Assembly (NCBI GenBank): GCA_028386065.3
Contig: JAKUCV010001068.1
Span: 307,729-371,728, forward strand
DNA length: 64,000 bases
Origin: Turnera subulata
Lineage: Eukaryota; Streptophyta; Magnoliopsida; Malpighiales; Passifloraceae
Direction: 5' to 3'
Part shown: piece by piece, positions 21,900-31,933 of the stretch
Position numbering within the stretch: the stretch's first letter is position 1
How the letters are laid out: each line of letters opens with the position of its first letter
Program-made: the position numbers and the translations under genes
The notes under the pieces: model-generated
Databases searched by the model: none
The model's input: only the letters and a program-made list of their open reading frames with translations
What the model was told of the DNA's origin: nothing

Positions 21900-23636
21900 T
21901 GATAGCTTCCCGCAAGTATACGGGGTTGTTGTAGTACCAAGGTCGTCTCACAGGGATCTTTGTTAAGTACTATCTAACCAAGCAATTTATGATTATCTAG
22001 AAAAATAATGTTGAGGGATTGATGATTGAAACAAAAATACTAGAACGATTAATAACGAGACTAAACTCAATAATATAAAGCATCTAGGACTTCGGGGAAT
22101 TCCTTGCCAATATTTCCATACAATTAAGCTACGCATAAGCAGGCCATGTACTGTCACCACATAGCTAGTCTATGTAGAATCTATGAATTAAATTGTGAAA
22201 TTAAACTTCCTTAAAAGAAACGAGAAATCTAAACTAGATCGATAGCCTACTCTCATAGCGCCGTAAAATCCCTTCCTAGTTTACGTCCGCTATCCATTTG
22301 CCAATGATGAAATAAACTAAGAGCATTAAGAAATTTCCCTACTAATTCTCCAATAAAAAGCACGCCTCCCTCGAGGTCAGTTTTTATAGCCCGGTTTATG
22401 TTTTTCTATAGCGCTGTCACTTAACATTTCCCTATTATAAATTTATGCTAATTGGTGATCAAGCAACTAACATAGTAAAGATTCATAAACCGAATTAAAG
22501 AAGAATAAAATCAGAAAATAAAACTTTAATTAAATAAGCATGGAAACATTAACAAGTTCATCCCCTAATCCTAGACAAGAATTCTAGCTAGACATAACTT
22601 TAAAGAAGACAACAAGAATATGGAAATAATTCCTCATTATAAATTCAAGGAATAACTTACAAGTAATGGAGCCAATCTTGAACCAAAAGAGACAAATTTC
22701 CAAGCTAAGAGTCTTTCAAAAGCCAAAGCCTATGACTAGAATTACAAAGCAAAGAAAAGTACAAGTCCTAGCTAACGATGTGTGTTTGCCGATTTGGAAG
22801 TGAGTGTAGAACTTGATGATCCTTGTCTTCTTGTGAGAAGCCTTTTATAGTGCCAAAAGATGGAGGGAAGGGGCTGAAAAATGGGTGGAAGTGGTGCCAA
22901 ATTTGGAGGGGAGGACCACTTCCTTTGCGCCAAAAATGGGTGCTCATTTGCCACCTTTCACAACCAACTCCAAGCTGCAGGTAAGTGGTTCCTTGACTCA
23001 TGTATGTGCTGCCAAGTGTCCATCCTCCAATCTTCAGTCCAAAAATAGCACATGTATATACTTAATTGTGTAGAGTTGGCGCGTGGTGCACTAGGGACAT
23101 TCCTGGGACCATTGGATTTGTATGAGCATGTAGGAATTGGTAACACCTTGCTCCTCTTTTCATGCAAATACAATTTAGATGTAGGGGACCAAGTCATCTT
23201 TGAAAATCCTTCCATGCAAACAATCCATGCATGTGCCAAAGTGTGGTCCACGTTATGACTAGGAAGACACCCACATGATTTCCTTAACTCTAAATTTGGT
23301 CCACCAAAAATATCCAGAGACGTTTAGGAATCGATTCAAGGGTACTTTGAGGCCAAATCTGGGTACCATCCTCCCTGCCTGCCATGTGTCCACGAGTTTC
23401 ATGCGCTGGAGCACCTTGCATGGGCAGCCTGTGCAGAAAAACTGCACGTATGTTCCGAAACTGGGTGGTTTGGCGCCTAATAATGCATAAAAATACAAGA
23501 AGACTGGAAAAGGGTTTATTTAAGAATAAAATGGAAGATAAGGAAGAAAACAACATAATCAAGTAAAATAAGTGATGTCTGCAAGCTAAAAACCGTGGAA
23601 ATAACCCAAAAATGAGTGCAAAATACGTACTCATCA
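21900..23636 (-). repeat. Athila 5' LTR (1737 bp)
   Basis: Starts at 23636 on the minus strand with TGATGAGTACG and ends at 21900 with GGAAGCTATCA. It is the longer LTR; it keeps the 321 bp missing from the 3' LTR. It is followed by the primer site and abuts GCACC at 23637-23641. Confidence 0.92.
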
Positions 23637-24239
23637 GCACCCAAATTTTGCGCACCATTTTCTCGTATTTTTGTCTTGTGTTTCATCTGAACTCCATCAC
23701 GCTTTAGAGTCAGAAAAATCCAAAAATATATTTTTAAGGGTCGTGGGGACCATTTATCCATCTATTTATCATGTTAAAGAAATTCCGAGACTTCCTAGAA
23801 TTCTCTCGGAATTTTTTCGGGACTTCGCTAAATTTTCGTACTTTCGACCCTGAAACCCCGGTCGCAGTCAAATCAATCGGAGCTCAAAACGGAGGCATCC
23901 GGGGCATAAATAAAGCCATCCAAGGTCACAAGCGAACCTGGCTCAGTCAAAGGAGGGAGCACGTCGAATTTTGGGACGAAAAAATACCCTGAGAAGTGGC
24001 CAGCCAAGCACATGTACGGTTGGCCCAGTTAGGCCGACCGGCCCTGAAACGGCTGCATCCTATCTCGCTCTAAGTTGAAAGTAAAGGGTTTGATATTCGC
24101 CCTCTTCTACCTCCCTTGTCCCCCTCTAAGTCGGAATTCGGGCGCGAAGTCGTTGTCTTCCTAAGCATCCTTTTGCAGGCTAGAGCTCTCTCTCTCTCTG
24201 TCTAAGGTTCTCTTTTCAGGTTTCCATCTTCGCTACAAT
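23637..24239 (+). repeat. Remainder of Tat-like 3' LTR split by Athila
   Basis: This joins to TGTTAGCACC at 10561-10570 to make one plus-strand LTR. It matches the reverse complement of 6960-7912 over long blocks but lacks the TATA-containing middle that the other copy has (equivalent to about 7100-7450), so it is internally deleted. The right end is unclear; homology fades after about 24220. Confidence 0.7.
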
Positions 24240-24544
24240 GCCTGGATGAAAGTGGAGGCAGAGTGTGGTGGTGGTGGTGGTGGTGGTAATGATTTGTGGT
24301 GGAGGTAGAATAGTGAGGGACAAAGAGGCGGAAGGAGGGGAGGGGCGGTGGTTCCATGATTGTCTGGATAGCTTGTTATGACATATGCTTTTTTTGCCAT
24401 AAATGCCAAGATAAGGTTTTTATACAAAGGGTATTAAAGAAGAGTAAGCGTTAAAACTCTATAAACCCATATTTTTATCGTTTTGGAAGAATTTCAAGAG
24501 ACTCTCATTTTAAGAGAAATGGCATGGAGAAGAAATGCTAGACA
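24240..24544. other. Spacer upstream of DUF295-like gene with (GTG)n run
   Basis: Holds a GTG/GGT microsatellite at about 24268-24288 and the proximal upstream region of the following gene. I see no clear TATA box. Retroelement homology stops near its left edge. Confidence 0.4.
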
Positions 24545-25354
24545 ATGGATAGTTTGCCACCGAACAAGAGGCTTTTTATTTCTTCTCAGGGCATGTCTTG
24601 GTTAGAGAGCCCTGCAATTAAAGGAATGGACAACAAGATTTATATCCCCATGTTGCATCAAGGTAAAACTGCATTCTACTCCATCACAACAGGCAATTAC
24701 CATTCTTTCTATTATACTACTGGCAGTGGTTCTTCTTCAGCTGATGATGACACATTTAATTATGGTTTAACGAGACAAAAATATGGTATTTGGATGGAAA
24801 CTTCCATGGGTAAAGACAAGTCGTCGATATTAAAGTCCAAGGATGATTGTTGTGAATGTCCTCCATTAAGTACTCTAGTCTTGTCTCTCTCTTCATGTTC
24901 TTTTCCTTCTCCTATATCAAACTCTCGACCACCACATCCTTGGCTTGTTTGCTATGGCAGGGAGCATATGCCAAACCCAATTCTTACTAGTGTACGTGCA
25001 GGAACTGCCAGAATCGTCCCAACAGAGATACGAAACAAATTCATATGCGCTTCTTCTTATGGATGTTTAGTGGTGAAAGAAGAAGGTGCCTCCACCTCCA
25101 CCTTGATTAATGTCCAGTACTTTGGTTTGGACGTTGCAACTCGGCAGAGAATTCAGCTCCCTCCTATTATGGATTTCTGTTGCAAACAATGCCTTATTTC
25201 GGCATCTCCTTCTGATCATAACAGCCACGCATTATTTACCAATGATTGCAAGGAATGTATGATGTTTTGCAAGTTGGATGATGATGAGTTTGTCAAGGTA
25301 GATTGTACAAGTTTATTGGGAAATTTTGAGGCGGGGATGGCCACAAGACGGAAG
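24545..25354 (+). CDS. DUF295/KIB-like beta-propeller protein, 5' coding block
   Basis: From ATG 24545, 270 codons lead to a consensus donor AAG/GTATGT at 25355; without splicing the frame would stop 13 codons later. The protein has the features of the plant DUF295 / KIB1-4 beta-propeller family (PF03478): H-P-W-L-V-C-Y, then an I-P-T-E-I-R-N-K segment, the A-S-S-Y-G-C-L-V-V strand, and a D-V-A-T-R-Q-R-I-Q-L-P-P-I strand around residues 200-220. No F-box is visible N-terminally; many family members have one, others lack it. The last blades lie at 26849-27178. Family members are mostly uncharacterised; a few act on kinases in hormone signalling. Ser-rich residues 56-63 look like a loop insertion. 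I cannot tell whether the two blocks are still spliced together. Confidence 0.68.
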
Positions 25355-26355
25355 GTATGTGGCTTAGTAAGTTATCTAGCTTGTTCCCCACTTTGATTTT
25401 GGTCCCTGGTTATTAAATTAATAATTTTGCACAGTACTTTGTCATGATCTCATGATTTTGGCTATAAACCAATACACCAATTGCATGATGACACTTGTCA
25501 TGATTTTAATAAATAAAAGAAATAAACCACTACACTCTCTCACACCCAATCCCTCACCCCATTACTCAAATGGTGAATGATTCGATGTTGCCCCTTAATG
25601 GAGGTGTACTCATCCATACCCTAAATGTCGAATTTTGACAGGGTCACGTGTCATATTTTTTTCCAATTGGAAAATTAAAAATTATTGATAAATACATATT
25701 TATTTTTATTGGGCCCTTAAACTTTCAGAGATTACAAAATATACCCTAAATCATCTCTAGTAACCGATAATGGAGCAATAATGGAACAACTCTGTTAAAC
25801 AAAATCATGATTGAAGATAAAAATAAAAACATCTTCTCACCTGTGTTTCAAATTTTCTTTCCCAATTAACAAAATTGAAATCCGTAATTATCGATACTTC
25901 AATCCCCTCTCCTCTCCTCTCCCTATTGTCATTGATCAACGCACAACCACCTAGTTGATCAACCACCTCCTTCCCACTTGCGACGGTTTAGCCTTTGCTT
26001 GCGACAGTGTCAACGCTTTAGTCACCTCCTTCTCCAACCTGATATGGCATCTCATCGTGCAATTAACAAGTAGTTTATTAACAAACATAATCGGTCTGTT
26101 TTCTCAACAATTTTTTAATAAAATATCAAAAATAATTATAGAATTATGGAATAAATTATTCTATAATTTTTAAAATTTATAAAATTTTAAATAAAATATT
26201 AAAAATATTTATGGAATTATTGAATAAATTATTCTATAAATTTTTTAATTTAAAAGAAATCAATGAAATATACTAAAAATGAATTATTCTGTTGCTTTCT
26301 AAATTTTTTAGAAATTTTCAAAGAAATACTATAATTGAATTATTCTATAGCTTTT
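25355..26355 (+). other. Probable intron with AT-rich short tandem repeats
   Basis: Begins at the donor site. Bases 26110-26345 are AT-rich with two to three copies of a roughly 77-bp unit (blocks ending in 'GAATAAATTATTCTATAA' near 26163 and 26238). No coding content. Confidence 0.45.
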
Positions 26356-26860
26356 GTAACGACACGGGTAAAATTTTCATAATTTTACCGAGTCGTTTTG
26401 ATTTTCACGATGGATAATAAAGTTTTACCGCTATTAAACAAGAATTATCCGAGAATTTTACCGGGAATAATCGAACCTCGTATTCTGATTTATGAGGAAT
26501 ATGCGACGTTCTGGAGTACTCTTCACTGACAACCGAGCCTTAGAATTTATTTCTAAGAGTTACTCGGGGTTACCAAAAATTCGATACAGCTTACCGAGCC
26601 TCGATTTTCAATTCCGGGAGTGCAGAACGCTTAGAAGAAATAATTGGATTTTCCGAGTCTAAGTTGTATTTTTGGAACCGGGACGAATTTCGGAAAGACA
26701 AAAATGATCCTGAGACGTTAACGAATTAAAGGTCGAACGTGAGGGTATTATGGTCCATTCTCGAACCAATAATTCGGCCGACACTTGAACCGCACTCTTT
26801 CTCTCTCCCGGGCAGCTTTCTTGTCTTTTCTCCCATTTTGAACGTCCTTTGACTACTCTC
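26356..26860 (+). repeat. 5' part of a TGTAACGAC-type gypsy LTR
   Basis: Starts TGTAACGACACGGGTAAAAT, the characteristic LTR start that also appears inverted at 37273 and as TGTAACGCCCTG at 63941. It contains repeated 'ACCGAG' words and ends abruptly next to the second coding block of the DUF295-like gene. Only about 500 bp remain and no 3' end is seen. Confidence 0.6.
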
Positions 26861-27178
26861 CGGAGGTTAGATTTTCCAATTTACAAGATGGACTTATCTA
26901 ATAGCATGTTGGAATCAGTCAAAGTGGAAGACATAGGAGCACAAGCCATTTTTCTCCACGACCTCACTAATGACGCTAGTGGTGGTACCTTTTGTTCTGC
27001 ATCTGAACCCACAATCAAAGAGAATTCTATCTACTATCTCAACCCACATAATCGTATCATTTATGTTTGGGATTTGGAATTCCGAAATGTAACCATGCAT
27101 TATCCTTGTGCTATTGTGGATGAGAATTGCACCATTTCTTGGGTTATGCTGCAAGAAGCAACCTGTTCAGTGACATAG
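26849..27178 (+). CDS. DUF295/KIB-like protein, 3' coding block
   Basis: The frame encodes the C-terminal blades of the same family: F-P-I-Y-K-M-D-L, V-E-D-I-G-A-Q-A-I-F-L, F-C-S-A-S-E, N-S-I-Y-Y-L, I-Y-V-W-D-L-E and a final W-V-M. These follow on from the 5' block at 24545-25354 without overlap, so both are parts of one gene. Homology begins at about codon 7; an acceptor AG near 26872 would fit. The apparent ATG at 26849 lies in the LTR-derived flank and is probably not a true start. The stop is at 27176-27178, directly inside a 66-bp duplication. Either a large intron holding an LTR or a gene cut in two is possible. Confidence 0.62.
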   Translation: MTTLRRLDFPIYKMDLSNSMLESVKVEDIGAQAIFLHDLTNDASGGTFCSASEPTIKENSIYYLNPHNRIIYVWDLEFRNVTMHYPCAIVDENCTISWVMLQEATCSVT

Positions 27179-27292
27179 TTAATTGTATTGGCAATGCATT
27201 CTATATAAATCTTGTATGCAGGAACAACCTGTTCAGTGACATAGTTAATTGTATTGGCAATGCATTCTATATAAATCTTGTATGCACGATAT
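27161..27292 (+). repeat. 66-bp tandem duplication over the gene's 3' end
   Basis: Two almost identical 66-bp copies beginning ACCTGTTCAGTGACATAG at 27161 and 27227. The first copy contains the stop codon of the DUF295-like frame. High identity means a recent event. Confidence 0.9.
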
Positions 27293-27870
27293 GTGATAAG
27301 AGCTTTTCCTATGGTGCTTGCTTGTATTGTTTTGTTTTATGGTTGACTCAGCTCTAGTCCCGTAAGCATTCTTCATCATTTGCTTTATTTGTTTTGCTTT
27401 GTTTTATCATCATTTGCTTTATTTGTTATGTAGAAGATTTAGTTCAAAAGCATAAAATTTAGGAAATTTTCAAGAGTAAAATCGTAATTTCCTATATATT
27501 TTGTTAAATTATTAAAATATTTTGATTTATCTTTAGTTTAAATATGTAATATATTATCTACCTAGTTCAAAAGCCTTAGTAAACATTATTAAATAAATTG
27601 TCCTGTTCTAGTATTCGTGTAAGCTTACAAATAAGTGGATGCACCATTTCTATTGATTGAATATATTTTCAGGTAAGAGGCTGATACTACATCGCTAATG
27701 TGCCGAGTACAAAAAGGAAAAAACATGCATCTCTTTTCAAAAAACAGAAATCCGGCACCTTGAATCTCGCTCGGAAGTATCCTTCTTCTGTTGTGTATTC
27801 ATCCATATACAAGCAAATATAAGGCACTTAATTACAGAGGCAAAACTAATGTTATGGTTAACCTCCTTAT
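27293..27870. other. Intergenic region between convergent genes, no gene
   Basis: AT-rich, with a short imperfect repeat of 'CATCATTTGCTTTATTTGTT' near 27370 and 27412. It contains the 3' ends of both flanking genes; no defined element. Confidence 0.45.
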
Positions 27871-30800
27871 CTAGTGTGATTGACACTTCAACTTTGTGGC
27901 CTGCAGTTCTTTTTTCAATGCTTCCATCCGTTCAACCAAGGCCATGTTTTCCTGGCACCACAGTCACAAGAAAATTAAGAAAAAAGGCAAAGCAAATTTA
28001 TGTTCAGATTGGAACGACAATGATAATAAGCAGGGTTCAAAGAGTCATTCCCCATATCTGGTTCTCTTCTCTATTATTTCCATTTACATATATCATGTTA
28101 TGCCATAATTCTACTCATAGAATTTTGACAAACTTTCTGGAATCCGCAGGAGAAGAGACCAGTTGCCTTATATCACCAGATGCACATCAATTAAGTCAAG
28201 GAATTCACAAGCTTTACAACTTCACAAAGTACAGATTTCCTTTATTGCAAGGAAAAAGTCTTGAATCCAGAATGTATCAAGCGTATTTCCACAAGGAAAA
28301 GACCATTTGAAGGAGTAGGAGATTGAAGAGACTTAGGATCTTAAGTACTGGAAAATTTGATGGAGACGTACCTTTTGTAACATTGCCAATTGTTGGTTAG
28401 TACCATCAGCATCCTCCAGTTTTTGCTTAATCTGTCACAAGGTAAGTGCATATTTCACAAACATGCTAAAGGAGAAGATGAAAAGAAGATATAAATGAAG
28501 CTCATAAATTTCACGCATGAACATGTACTAGACCAAGAAGACCAGCAAATAAGATGCCAAATAAAAAAGTAAAAGCTTTGAGTTTCAAAAATTCAAGCAG
28601 CTGGAAACTAGGACAGTTTGATGATTTACATTACAGTTCATAAAGCATATTAATGTGTATCTGATAGTAATAGCAAATGTCCAAACTATCTACCTACCAG
28701 CACTCATCCTTGACAGAATTGTCTCGTAACTTTTTATTTGACAACATGTTCACAATATAATCTATCATCTGCAGGACCTATGTACTTCACTTCCCCTTTA
28801 CCTTTGAGCATCCATGTCAGCTACTGACTCCCGTATATGAATAAGTGAATTTATAGCCTTTAACTAGACTCAACCTGCGATCCAGGCTGGACACTGAAGC
28901 ACCCATTTTGGGCCTATCCTGGTATAGCAACATATTAAAGAGCTGGCAGAGAACCCACTAAGACATCCAATAGAAGAAGAGAATCAAGAATTTAGATATA
29001 TTGATGTCCTTCAGCCCTCTAAATGCGGAAAAGGTCTGCAGCATTGCTTTAGTTACAATGTGGAGGAGGATAGATGCGGTTGGTTCTTTAAGAACAAGGT
29101 CCATTTCAGTCTGAAGTGCACACCATGCTGGCAAGCAGAATTAAGGTACAGAACACAGGAGTGAGGCCAATCTACAGTGTTATTCAGATGAAACTATTAT
29201 TTTGCAGAAAATTTCTGGCTATGAGAAACCTGAGCACCAAAAAAGCAAGAAAATTTCAGCTGGAGAGTAGCAGACAGGATTTTTGCAGGTGAAGTCAAAT
29301 CTTAAGGAAAAGGAATAGAGGAAGCCAGGAGTGAGAGAAAGCTGGATGCCCAGAGGAAGTAATAGGTGGACTAGTTTCCGGCTTTGAGGATGAAAAGTGT
29401 GGAGTTCCACTAGATGAAGGGAACGTGGCAAGCCAATCTGGGGGACCCAGTAGGCTATAGCTGGACTGACTGCTCAATCTGGGGATGAGAGGGAGAAAGC
29501 AGGGATCTTCATAGTGAGCTGGGCGATATGGAATCACTCTATGCCCACAGGAAATCTGCAAATTCTGCAGAATGTTATTGCTCAAAATTCCTGGAGAATG
29601 GGGCTTCAGAAAACAGCAAATTTAGGATTGAGGGTGCAACAAAGATGAAATACTCCAATACCAGGTAAAAATCAAATACGGATGGGGGCTGTCCCTGAAA
29701 ACATGGCTTTCAGAAGAGTTACAGTCAGTTGTGATAAGTAACCAATGTGCATTCGTTGCTTCACTCACAAAAGGGTCCTCACACGTGCCTGGTACCCATG
29801 GAAGCACTAGCTGGTGAGGGAAGCTTTGCTATCGGCGCCTATGTCAGGGACATTTAGAAGTGGTGATAAGCTGGACTCAATGTTTCTCCGAGATACAATA
29901 TGCTCAGAAAACATCACCACATACTTCTCATTGGTAGGTCTGCTGTGTTCAGATGGAACAAAAGTTGCAAACTCTTTGCACTAGTTTGAATGTTGTAATG
30001 CACCTAAGGACTGTAGTATGGACCCAGGGAATTTATTAGAGTAGAAGACTATCTGAGACACAAGGCCTTTTAGGGGAAATATCTAGAAGGTGTAATTGTG
30101 ACCGTTGGATCGTGGAGCCTTCTGGAGGCGCATTTGCTAGCCTAGGACATTGGACATAATAGCCCCCTTTTCGTGGGTTTGTAAACTTTTAGGGAGGATT
30201 GAAATTTATCTCACCCTAGACCAAAGCTAGCAATAAAATATCCATCCAAGGAAGGATATACCACCTGTAATATCTGTACATATGTTCACTCAAACTTACA
30301 TCTGCACATGTTCAAGGACCATTATCCAACATATAGAAGTTATCGTACATTATGAAACTTCTTAAATGCTTCATAAATCAGCTGTGCCATATTTGTGCTT
30401 TCATTTCAACAGTCTTGAACCTCCTACATAATCTTATAAACTTCCAGACTCTCCCCCAAAAAAAACGTATTATGTTTGCAGACATGCATTTAAAAGACAA
30501 GAGGAGATATTGTTTTCCAACGAAAATACTGTCAAAGAGAAATGACAAGTATGTTGATGCAAGAAAGCAGGGGAAAACCCTCAACGGGTTATCCAACTCA
30601 GAAACATCGGGAACCACATGGAAATGACAGTTGAAATTCTGAAATCATCTACATTGAAGAAGAGAAGTCGCAGATGGGCACAATGTGAAGTCTTTCTTTT
30701 CTGTTTTAGCATTAGGGGTTTCCCTCAGCCAGTTTACACGCGCAAAGATTTAGTCCATATATAATTTACATTGTACAGCCAAATTGGGGAAACAAGTATA

Positions 30801-31520
30801 TTTTAAGTATCTAGAAATCCTAACTAACCTTAAAGCATAGCTACTTCTTCCAAGAAATGCTTATGAAAAAGAAAAAACAAAGCCAAGAACATTCAAGTGC
30901 GGATGGGTGCTTTTTCATGTTCCTTCAAACAAAAACAGATGGCAACAAACAACTACATAGCATACAGATTTCCAAGTCTGTTTGAGAAGGATCTCAAACT
31001 TAACCTAAAAGATCCATGATTGGACATACTAAGTACCATTTACAACAGCTAGGCACCCACGGCCATAAAAATGTCAAGTTGATTCTATGCAGGCACAGAC
31101 AGAAGAACACGAACCTGTATGAGTTCCTTGTCACACTTGGCAGCTCTCTCCACCTCCTCATCATACTTCATCCTCCACTCTGCAGACTCATCCAGTGCTT
31201 CCTTGCTAGCCAGATCAAACTGTCTCCTACAAAATCCCAATGCACCCGGAAGAAAGAGAAAAGAAAAACATTATACACACCACCACTACACAATGCCCGC
31301 AAAGTAAATCTAACCCAGCACGAATGAAACGAAACTCACTTGACAATAAACCTGAAATAGAAGAAGAGAAAAAAGAAAAAAAAAGAAAGAAAAACCTTAA
31401 CAACTCAGCGTCATCGGAGGAGATGGCGTAATCAATAGCCCAAAGCCTGAAGTAGACTGCAATCCCCAACGCCATTGCCACTATCAACCCTATTAATATC
31501 TTCTTCCGCTCCCCACCCAT
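27871..31520 (-). CDS. Small membrane-anchored coiled-coil protein (4 exons, 125 aa)
   Basis: Exons on the minus strand: 31520-31396, 31226-31115, 28431-28372 and 27951-27871 (with TAG). All introns are GT-AG (AG/GT at 31396/31395; GTAG/GAG at 31227/31226; CAG/GT at 31115/31114; ACAG/ATT; AAG/GT; CCAG/GAA) and the phases fit exactly, giving 41+38+20+26 residues with one codon split between exons 1 and 2. Residues 9-24 (I-L-I-G-L-I-V-A-M-A-L-G-I-A-V-Y) form one hydrophobic segment after a basic start, so a single N-terminal membrane anchor; the rest is a charged heptad-rich coiled coil. It resembles a short, conserved plant protein of unknown function. Intron 2 is long (2.68 kb). Coding is split over four small exons, so open-frame searches miss it. 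Confidence 0.78.
28435..31114 (-). other. 2.68-kb intron of the coiled-coil gene, no other gene
   Basis: Mixed composition. Bases 28900-30140 are less AT-rich than the flanks and look like inserted sequence, but I find no terminal repeats, target duplication or domain. A polypyrimidine stretch precedes the acceptor at 28432-28434 on the minus strand only weakly. Confidence 0.4.
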
Positions 31521-31933
31521 TTCAAAGCTAAACTCTTCTTCTCTTTGAAAATTCTACGCAAAATTGGGTTTCTTTTCTCTCTGGGTTTTTTTTTTTTTTT
31601 TAATTATCTTGGAATTGGCCTCTCTGGGTTTGCTCTCAGTTGCAGCAGAAGCACAAACACACAAACCTTCCCAACCCGCCCAACCAGAGGGTTGCCAGAG
31701 GCGTTACTTTGGGTGGGTTTTCATTTTCATCCCCTGCTTTTGATTCTTATTACTAAATCCAACAAAACAAAAATAAAAATAGCAGTATTCTATTCTGTTA
31801 GTACTGCACATGAAATCACATGCACCCATTATACAGAAAATAATACTAAGGGGTGTTTATCTCCAAAAAAAAAATTCTGAAAAAGTTTACCGGAGTTTGA
31901 CCAAACCAAATGATACGTTCCATTATTGTGGGG
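31521..31933. other. Upstream region of coiled-coil gene
   Basis: Holds the 5' flank and presumed promoter of the minus-strand gene, with CT/GA-rich sequence near 31525-31600. No clear TATA box on the minus strand. No further gene. Confidence 0.4.

Larger units (their letters stand above)
10571..23636 (-). mobile_element. Complete Athila-type Ty3/gypsy element
   Basis: The element is 13,066 bp, read on the minus strand. It has LTRs at 21900-23636 (5') and 10571-12006 (3'), both TG...CA, flanked by GCACC at 10566-10570 and 23637-23641. Order in the reading direction: 5' LTR, tRNA-Asp primer site, gag, protease, reverse transcriptase, RNase H, integrase, spacer, env-like ORF, long 3' untranslated region, polypurine tract, 3' LTR. 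The tRNA-Asp primer, length and extra ORF after pol are hallmarks of the Athila lineage. A hand comparison of the first ~890 bp of the two LTRs gives roughly 3-4 percent substitutions. The coding frame has at least seven stops and several frameshifts, so it is not autonomous now. Confidence 0.93.

Noticed and set aside
27849..28310. A 153-codon plus-strand frame
   Set aside because: It overlaps exon 4 of the well-supported minus-strand coiled-coil gene and shows no domain.
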